Shown here in pieces: positions 56,843 to 64,000 of a stretch of DNA of 64,000 nucleotides. Each line of letters starts with the position of its first letter. Position 1 is the stretch's first letter. The translations under genes were made by a program, and so were the position numbers. Source of the DNA: Leuctra nigra (lineage: Eukaryota; Arthropoda; Insecta; Plecoptera; Leuctridae); NCBI GenBank assembly GCA_934045905.1, contig OW203762.1, forward strand, positions 24,336,345-24,400,344. The letters are read 5' to 3'. Under the pieces are notes generated by a model. It did not search any database. It was not told the DNA's origin and was given only the letters and a program-made list of their open reading frames with translations.

Positions 56843-59799
56843 ACAGGACGAGGATTCATTTTATGTTGATAAAAATATACGTAAAATGTGAAATTTTGAA
56901 AATATTCCAACATATTTTCCAAACAGAACATCCAAGGTAGAATTTTGTTAGATTTCTTTTATGATGTTTGTAAACTTTCATACGTCATTGATGGCATTCG
57001 TAAGATTTGGATTTGACATTGATTTACGAAAACAAGAAAATTGCCATAAAATGTGAGCCATGGAATCAATTTTCGACAGCTGATGGTAAACACGAGAGAA
57101 GCGGCATAGAATTTTATAAGTTGCTAAAATTCCATAAGAAGTCGTAGCAGAATAGTTGAGCTTATTTTCTTCTAACTGCGGTCGAGATGGTATGAGAGTC
57201 GGGGAGTAAACTCCGCCACATCACAGATCAGAACCATCTCGCGTCGCCCGCCGGCGAACACTCGGGGGACATCTTGTCTTCAACTTCCGCAACTCCGAGA
57301 ACCTAAGCCGGGCGGAAACTTCCGAAAGGCCAACTCATAATGCGCGCCAGAAAATTGGAGGATTATAGTATTAAACTTCAGGTCACAGGAAAATAAGCAT
57401 TCTCTAACACCTTGGGCAAGTTTGCGCCTATTCAACCACCTTGTTTGCGACCAACAAAGCGTCACATCCCCCTCCCCCCCCCCCCCCCCCCCCCCCCCCG
57501 ACCCGAGGAGAAAACCCACCAGACCAGGGCGAACAGGGGGCCACCCTCGTGAGACGGGGAGGTCGTTGACCCAGACAGGAGGGGTTGCATTGCACTAGAC
57601 TTGGAGAGAGCAAACAGCAGACTGAAAATAAAGAATATAGAGTTTTAATCGCGTTCCCCATTGTATCTTTATGATTATAAAAAATTACGTTTTCTGTTTG
57701 AAGGATACGGGGGGGGGGGGGGGAGAGACTAATAGTGTAATGGAGAGAAGAATCCAAGTGAAATACAAATGAAATCACATAATGCCATACAAGTTTAAAC
57801 CAGTATAACATACGTCTGCTTTTCGACTAAATGTTTTGGGAAGACAGCTGCGTAACCTGTGATACAACGCCCCTCAATAAAAACCCATCAACAAACTATC
57901 AGGAGAGGCAATATTTTAGACCCCCAAATAATTTATAACGGATTCATTCATTTGGTAAATAATCGTCAATAAAATAATTTTCGTCGATGATTAGATTCTA
58001 CGTCTATGTATAGGGGAACCTCTCTGTCCCAAGTTGGTAACATTATTCAAAATGCTATTTTAAAATGATTTGCATTTCTACAGGCTATCTATAGACAGAG
58101 CATCAATGAGCGTAGGATTTTTAGAATATGTGCTTTGTCTCTGTTCATGGTCGATCTGCTACAATAGAAACGTCACAAAGACATGATCCTACATTTCACG
58201 ATTTAAAAATTCAACATCTCGCTAAGATTCCTTGCGTTGGTATGACCAGGCAAATAGAGGAGAAAATTAAACATAATTTTGTAGAAGAACATTTTTTTCC
58301 ATAAAGATTTTATACTCAGTGAAGCATTTATTTCTTGTAAATTTCATTTTTCTTTTTCAAATAAAGAATCATTAAAAGGTAATTCAGTTTTTACTTCCAA
58401 TGATTCATTTTTACGTAACAACGTTTGACAACACAAAAAAGGGACGTCCGGAACGGGACCTTGGGACCAAATCTTCCCTCCTGCCGCATGTCGAAGGTCA
58501 AACTGGCGCGCGTTTCCCGCGCACCGGGATGCCGCAACGGCGCTGACCGGAAACGCTGCGACACCGGATGTGCCCAGCGGCGAGTTCCATCACACATCGC
58601 CTCCCATCACACACGGCACGGCGGCGTGAGCGGAGAGGAGAGGAGAGCGAGTGGAGACGTAGTAGCTGCATGAGCCATTCATAAGTTCACAGCCGAGGCC
58701 ATTGATACCGAGCAGCGCCCGTGCCCACGGGACGATGCGGCGAGAACAGCGTGGAGCAGAGATGAGGATCACGTCCAGGCTACCAGGCAATAGCATGGGA
58801 ATACAATATCGAAGATGACAAATAGGTACGCTGGGCCAAATTAAAAACAAACGGATTGAATGCTGGTCAATCCTGGCAATCAATCATCTTGGTAGAAATT
58901 ATAAAATGAGTTTAACTTATAAATTGTAAAATATATGCAATACGATTAATTATGAAAATGCTTAGCCATTTTACGAAATCTATACATCATTTTCCTGAAG
59001 GCTGAGAGCAATACCCACTCGTGGTAATGTGTAAGGGAAAGGTTTCTTCAGTTTCTCAAATGACAGGTTTTAATACTGTCTTGTTCTGCGTACCTCTCCC
59101 TCCCTCCCCCATAACTCTTTCAAAAAGTCTGAAACCAACACTCTTTGCGTCTAAATTAATTGTTATTCTATGGTGAATTTAATTTCGGAATAAAAGAGCT
59201 GTGTTACGAACTTTAATTGGGAGTAGTTGATTAATTAACAAATAACAATTAGAAGATACACACAATTAATAGCTGGAAAAGCATAATTAGGGAATGTAAT
59301 TGCCAGTTGTATGTAAACACAGTTCATATTTCATCTTGTTATTATTATTTAATACCGTGACTAAGGGTCGTTATCAAGAATACAACTTTTAGTCTGGATA
59401 TATTAATGTTAATTAAATTAAGACTAATTAAGGAGAAACTGTGTGTGGTTCAATTTTCCCTACGTGTAAAAAATTCAATCTGATAAAGAAAATATGACAA
59501 TTTCAACCAAAAAGTTCGTCAGTAATATGTTATGCACGCACATCTTCATTATACTTCACTATCTTCCAAATTAATCTTGGAGCCTAACAGTTTTTAATTA
59601 CCATGCATTATTTGAAGGTCCCGCGTTCGATGATCCACAAGTATTTGAAAACCGCGCCCAATGTCTTGCGCCTGCGCGTGAATGTCATCAGATTCGGCTG
59701 TGATAAATGCACAGCGTGGTGCGCAGGCGCCGATCGGTCACGGCACCAGCGCTCCGCGTGTGGGAAATGCCGAGGTGGCCGTTCTCACACGCGGAGGCC
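56843..59799. other. Gene-free stretch with poly-C and poly-G runs
   Basis: 26 C at 57474-57499 and 15 G at 57709-57723. GC-rich at 57180-57330 and 58430-58780. No exon or RNA gene recognised; remaining DNA AT-rich. Confidence 0.5.

Positions 59800-59893
<94 letters not shown>
59800..59893 (+). repeat. (CAA)n microsatellite, about 31 units
   Basis: Uninterrupted CAA repeats. They would encode poly-Gln, poly-Asn or poly-Thr, but no surrounding gene is recognised. Confidence 0.98.
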
Positions 59894-59894
<1 letters not shown>

Positions 59895-60023
59895 TCGGCA
59901 GTGAATTCATTCACAGAGCGGAGGACACTGTAGCGCACTCTTACGATTCAAGAGCGACGGACCAGTAGCAGCGACGGATCCGAGCGAAGGACTCGGATCA
60001 GTCTCTGACAAGCTAAGAACTTC

Positions 60024-60054
60024 TATAAAAGAGCAACGGAATATCAGAAGTCAG
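60024..60054 (+). promoter_or_regulatory. Possible TATA-type core promoter
   Basis: TATAAAA at 60024-60030 and an initiator-like TCAGCAG with its A at 60053, at normal spacing (29 bases). Context is GC-richer than average. No downstream gene is recognised, so this may be chance. Confidence 0.2.
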
Positions 60055-60633
60055 CAGAGAGAAAGAGAGCGCAAGATTGTTTTTCGCCAAGATCATTCCG
60101 CAGTGAAAAAGCTTGTACGCGACTCGCAAGACCGGAAGTAGGGGACATCACTCCCGCGCTTTCCCGCCACGGGAGCGATGGGCGTTTGTTTACATCACGC
60201 CGCAGTGCGTGAGCTACAACGCGTGTTACATGAACCAAGGTCAATAATGAGGAGGGGGGCGGCGGCACGACTCGCGGTCGACCCCACCGTAGATCGAGGA
60301 AATATGATCAAAACAAACCACGGTCGACCTTTCTCTTGCTCTCCTTTCGCGGAAGACATTGCTTTGGGAGGGGGAAGAAAAAATTAGCCAATTATTAACA
60401 AAACAAAATCAAAGATATCGCTGTGGGATCCGGCCGGACTGATCGCTAAGGAGGTTGCAGATGGAAATGAGAGTGGAGAATGTGGAGTGGGTTTCGGTTC
60501 GCGAGGACAGTTGTTGTTTGGTCTCCGGTCGTGTTCTAGTGCGCCAGAATGCCACGGCGCTGCGTGAGGCTGAGGAATGCGGTGTGCGCCGCATTCCGCC
60601 GGCATGCCGAGCAGTTCACGGCGAGTTATTGCC

Positions 60634-61015
60634 CCTCGCGCGGCGGCGTGGCGGCGATCACGTCCACCTCGCCAGCCAGTGCCCGACCATCGTCAACCCT
60701 CGGACCTCCATGCCATGCAGTGCCCGATCATCGTCAACCCTCGGTCCTCCTCGCCCCTCGCGTGGCGGCGATCCCGTCCACCTCGCCAGCCAGTGTCCGA
60801 CCATCGTCAACCCGCGGACTCCTCGCCCCTCGCGCGGCGGCGATCACGACCACCTCGCCATCCAGTGCCCGACCATCGTCAACCCTCGGACCTCCTCGCC
60901 CCTCGCGTGGCGGCGATCACGTCCTCCTCGCCCCTCGCGTGGCGGCGATCACGTCCACCTCGCCAGCCAGTGCCCGACCATCGTCAACCCTCAGACCTCC
61001 ATGAAGTGCCCTACC
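60634..61015 (+). repeat. 72/73-bp GC-rich tandem repeat
   Basis: Unit carries CCCCTCGCGTGGCGGCGATC, ACGTCCACCTCGCCAGCCAG and TGCCCGACCATCGTCAACCC. About five units, some truncated (spacings 41, 73, 72 and 105). Near multiples of 3 keep three plus frames open for 150 to 230 codons (60455-61147 and others); low-complexity products, not called as genes. CGATCATCGTCAACC recurs further on, at 61227. Confidence 0.9.
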
Positions 61016-62860
61016 ATGTCAAGCCGCGCGCGGGACCGATCATCGCCAACCCCCCGACATCCATCCTCAAAAGACGCGCGCCCCACGCCTAAGCGCCCCA
61101 GTCACCTCGTTTTCTCCACTGACCACTCCGGACCCTCCGTTCTTTAGGAATGTTGTCCCCCCCACCACTGTGCTTCTTGGCACGCCGATGACTCTCCGAC
61201 GTTCATCTCAAGCCGTGTCCCGTACTCGATCATCGTCAACCCAGCGACACTCCCTAATCTCCCGTGCTTCATAACCTTCGGACCGCTGTGCTCGACAACC
61301 TTTGTTCTTCAGTACCGTATGAAAATTCCGGTGTCATAAAACGTTCCAGACAGTCAAGTCAATAACCACAAAATCTCAAGGGCGCTCGGGTAATATAATA
61401 AACAGTTAGATAAAATAAAATATATAAAAATTAATGCGTTTGATTTGAATTCCAGCTTATACCGGCCAGGTGAACGTTTTGAATGTCTTTGCATAAGGAA
61501 GAGATTGCGGTTATAGCACAATAGAAAATGTCAATCGCCAAGCCCCATGGGGTCCAAAAAGCCCCCCAGGACACTAACTGACCAATACACTCCATGCCGA
61601 AGTAATAGCGACGATTGAAAATAAAAACCACATCGTAAAGAAAACCCGTCCAATCGGGGACTGCCTCAAGTTGTCAAGGGCGCACCGGGTTCGACCCTCG
61701 CACCGTCCCTGGCTGTGACGCAAGAAGACCTTCGGATTCACAGTTAGACGTACACGTTGACAGCGTGCTCTTTGTCAAAGGTCAACGTGTCTTAGGTTAT
61801 GGTACAGTCAGCCACACGCAATAGACGACACGGGAAATACAGTCTGAAAACACACTTAGGGTTGGCAAATTTTACTTTGTCTGAAAAACGGAATGACAAT
61901 TTTCATCCAAAATCAACTCGAAAAAAACAAAAAATAAAGTGGTGTTTAAACTTGTTGGGAAAATTATCAGCACAACATGGATTTTTTAAAATCAAAATCT
62001 TCGAAAAAATACTTTTTAAACTCGGAGATCGATTATTCTATTTTCTTTGCATCGTATTTAATTTTATACGATCCAATGCCGTTTTTCCTCACATGAAACT
62101 GTTGTGCAAATATTTTCCACATGTGTATAAAACTCCTTACGTCCTTTCAAAACCCTATCAACTTTTATATATAGATCCAGAAAAAAACTAGTTCCTACTC
62201 AAGATCGAATTTCTTCGCGTGAGTTTTTGGACAAAAAGCGCAGTGGGTTATTTCGGGCCGGCTAAAATGTGCCAACCTCCCGAGTCCACACCTGGATGTG
62301 TTTCATAGGTCAAAGTTCAACTTGTGTTAGGTTATGGTGCCTCACTAACTCGGTATTTAACACCAAGACGAGCACTTAGTCGGAGAACGCTAATTACCAT
62401 CTTAGCTGACGGCTAATTAGTAATTAAGACAGCTACGAGGGTAAACAGAATACTTATGTACCGTTTACTCTTATGGTTTGATTCGGCAATGTGGCAGGTG
62501 AAGGATAAGTATCAGGTACACCTCGAGTCATATTCCATCACAGGTGCGACTAATGCATGACATTTAGACAATGAGGGCACAATTTGTCAAAACAAAACCG
62601 AACGACAGGGCCCAGATTACAGCCTTTCAAAATGTTGTTTAAAAAAGTCGTTTGAACCAAACTCAATGCCAACAATGTCCACGAATATATATTTTGGGCC
62701 CCGCCTTGAATGAACGGTTTATAATGTCAAATTTACAGAAGGTCCCAAAAAAATATTATCTACGGCATTTAATTTAAATTCATAGCTTAAAAAGTAATTT
62801 TATTGTCATAAAATCACGAACAAAATGGATGATGCAATATGATATGATATTACACACACA
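61016..62860. other. Gene-free stretch
   Basis: A tRNA-like B box CGGGTTCGACCCTCGC at about 61688 hints at an old SINE. AGGTCAACGTGTCTTAGGTT (61781) and AGTTCAACTTGTGTTAGGTT (62316) are a short related pair. The 130-codon open frame at 61799-62191 shows no domain and is not called. Confidence 0.4.
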
Positions 62861-63130
62861 CCCTCTCCAGCACCATGTGCCATGAGTATGAAACTTACAC
62901 CCTCTCCAGCACCATGTGCCATGACACTTACACCCTCTCCAGCACCATGTGCCATGACACTTACACCCTCTCCAGCACCATGTGACATGACACTTACACC
63001 CTCTCCAGCACCATGTGCCCTGACACTTACACCCTCTCCAGCACCATGTGCCATGACACTTACACCCTCTCCAGCACCATGTGACATGACACTTACACCC
63101 TCTCCAGCACCATGTGACATGACACTTACA
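62861..63130 (+). repeat. 33-bp minisatellite, eight units
   Basis: Unit CCCTCTCCAGCACCATGTGC then CATGACACTTACA, starting at 62861, 62900 and then every 33 bases to 63098. Both strands stay open because the unit is a multiple of 3. Units alternate between GTGCCATGA and GTGACATGA. Confidence 0.97.
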
Positions 63131-63437
63131 CCCTATTAGCACGATTTGCAGTAAAGTATGATTTTAAGATGAAAAAAAGCAATTGTGGTACGTCCACAGT
63201 AAAATAGTTATGCCTTTCATAGACAGTTAAAATAGTAGGCCATGCGAGGCCACAATTTGGGATTCCCTGTAAGCAAACTGTGGCATTAGGATAAGAGAAA
63301 TTTATTTATTTCTAAAATGTATCTCCTAATTAAGAATTCAATGTAAAATGTCACGTTTTTGTTTGTAAACATGCTCGCCAGTTTCAAACCAGCAAATTCA
63401 ACTCGTCGTGCACTTCATCTAGTGCGACGGCGTATAA

Positions 63438-63478
63438 ACGCGTCTCCCGAGTCTCGTGACAAGTCTCGGGAGACGCGT
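63438..63478. repeat. Perfect 14-bp hairpin
   Basis: ACGCGTCTCCCGAG (63438-63451) and its exact inverse (63465-63478) with a 13-base loop, just upstream of the 81-bp array. Confidence 0.85.
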
Positions 63479-63506
63479 ACTTAAACGCTGCGAGACGAAG
63501 CGTTAA

Positions 63507-63749
63507 ACGCGTCTGCGAGAGCGTTTCCTCAACTCCAATTGTCATGGACAAGAGAGTGTTTGGTTATACTAGGAAAACGCTCTGCGAACGCGTCTGCAAG
63601 AGCGTTTCCTTAACTCCAATTGTCATGGACAAGAGAGTGTTTGGTTATACTAGGAAAACGCTCTGCGAACGCGTCTGCAAGAGCGTTTCCTCAACTCCAA
63701 TTGTCATGGACAAGAGAGTGTTTGGTTATACTAGGAAAACGCTCTGCGA
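63507..63749 (+). repeat. 81-bp tandem repeat, three units
   Basis: Unit starts AACGCGTCTGCGAGAGCGTT and ends CTAGGAAAACGCTCTGCG. Units begin at 63507, 63588 and 63669 and are almost identical. Each has AGAGCGTTTCCT near its start and the near inverse AGGAAAACGCTCT at its end, so each is a potential hairpin. The unit end equals the left end of repeat family A (4178), and family A-like GCGTTGATAAGCGAGC follows. Confidence 0.95.
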
Positions 63750-64000
63750 ACGCGTTGATAAGCGAGCCTGCGCAATGAATGGACGACCTTGATATTGCTC
63801 CTCGTACAGATTATTTATCAGTAAAGCTACAAATAATTTTCCAGGTGTAAGCCAAAATACCGATAGTTTAATGCGTTATATTCTTTTGAATGCGAAATTA
63901 AAGCAAACACAAATAATTACGAACAGAGATTAAGTTTCAAACGAAAAAGCTCGCGTTCCAGTTTCCCGACCTATCAAGGAAGTCCAGTTGAAGAATCTGG
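63750..64000. other. End of window
   Basis: Short family A head fragment to about 63780, then AT-rich DNA with nothing recognised. Confidence 0.4.

Noticed and set aside
59603..59968. Poly-Asn/Gln/Thr protein
   Set aside because: Produced by the (CAA)n microsatellite in three frames; flanks have no homology I recognise.
60455..61147. 230-codon plus-strand open frame
   Set aside because: Runs through the 72-bp GC-rich tandem repeat; two other frames are equally open and the product is low complexity.
61799..62191. 130-codon plus-strand Lys/Phe-rich frame
   Set aside because: AT-rich sequence; no domain, no neighbouring exon signals.

Overview
This is a window of eukaryotic, almost certainly insect, genomic DNA. 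It holds one convincing protein-coding gene: an insulin receptor (InR), read on the minus strand. I reconstructed 19 coding exons between 29137 and 704. All 18 introns have GT-AG ends, and the phases agree at every junction. The spliced product is an open frame of 1345 residues plus a stop. Only the 5' end, the signal-peptide exon or exons, is missing. The protein has the full receptor plan: L1, furin-like cysteine-rich and L2 domains, three fibronectin III modules with an insert domain and an RRKR furin site, one membrane helix, a juxtamembrane NPEY motif, a tyrosine kinase with every catalytic motif intact, and a short C-terminal tail.

The species cannot be fixed from sequence alone. The gene family, intron sizes of 0.1 to 11 kb, dense miniature transposons and a repeat with a tRNA-type B box ending in GGAATCGAACCCGGG fit a neopteran insect with a repeat-rich genome. 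A hemipteran or another hemimetabolous order is my guess. No bacterial-type operons or phage genes are present.

Layout: 1-703 is the 3' side of InR. 704-13469 holds the last 16 coding exons (kinase, membrane helix, FnIII, L2, most of the Cys-rich region). Their introns carry small transposons: a 158-bp MITE in two opposite copies, two hAT-type MITEs with 8-bp target-site duplications, and a 0.9-kb interspersed repeat. 13470-24448 is an 11-kb intron with a 24-bp minisatellite of about 28 units and a perfect 158-bp inverted repeat that would fold into a long double-stranded RNA in the pre-mRNA. 24449-29137 holds the first three recognised exons (L1 and start of the Cys-rich region); a 553-bp hAT-like insertion ends 18 bp from the exon 1 splice donor.

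29138-64000 shows no gene I can defend. It is either the long first intron plus 5' flank of InR, or intergenic DNA. It is packed with MITEs, SINE-like copies, a tRNA-like sequence inside an inverted repeat, GC-rich stretches, long poly-G/poly-C runs and several tandem arrays with units of 29, 33, 34, 72, 81, 83 and 181 bp. Many long open frames there come from tandem arrays whose unit is a multiple of 3, and are not genes. A weak candidate for the missing signal-peptide exon is at 54553-54619. I found no clearly new functional system. The best leads are the intronic hairpin, the clustered subterminal palindromes of the hAT MITEs, and the concentration of tandem arrays and G runs upstream.
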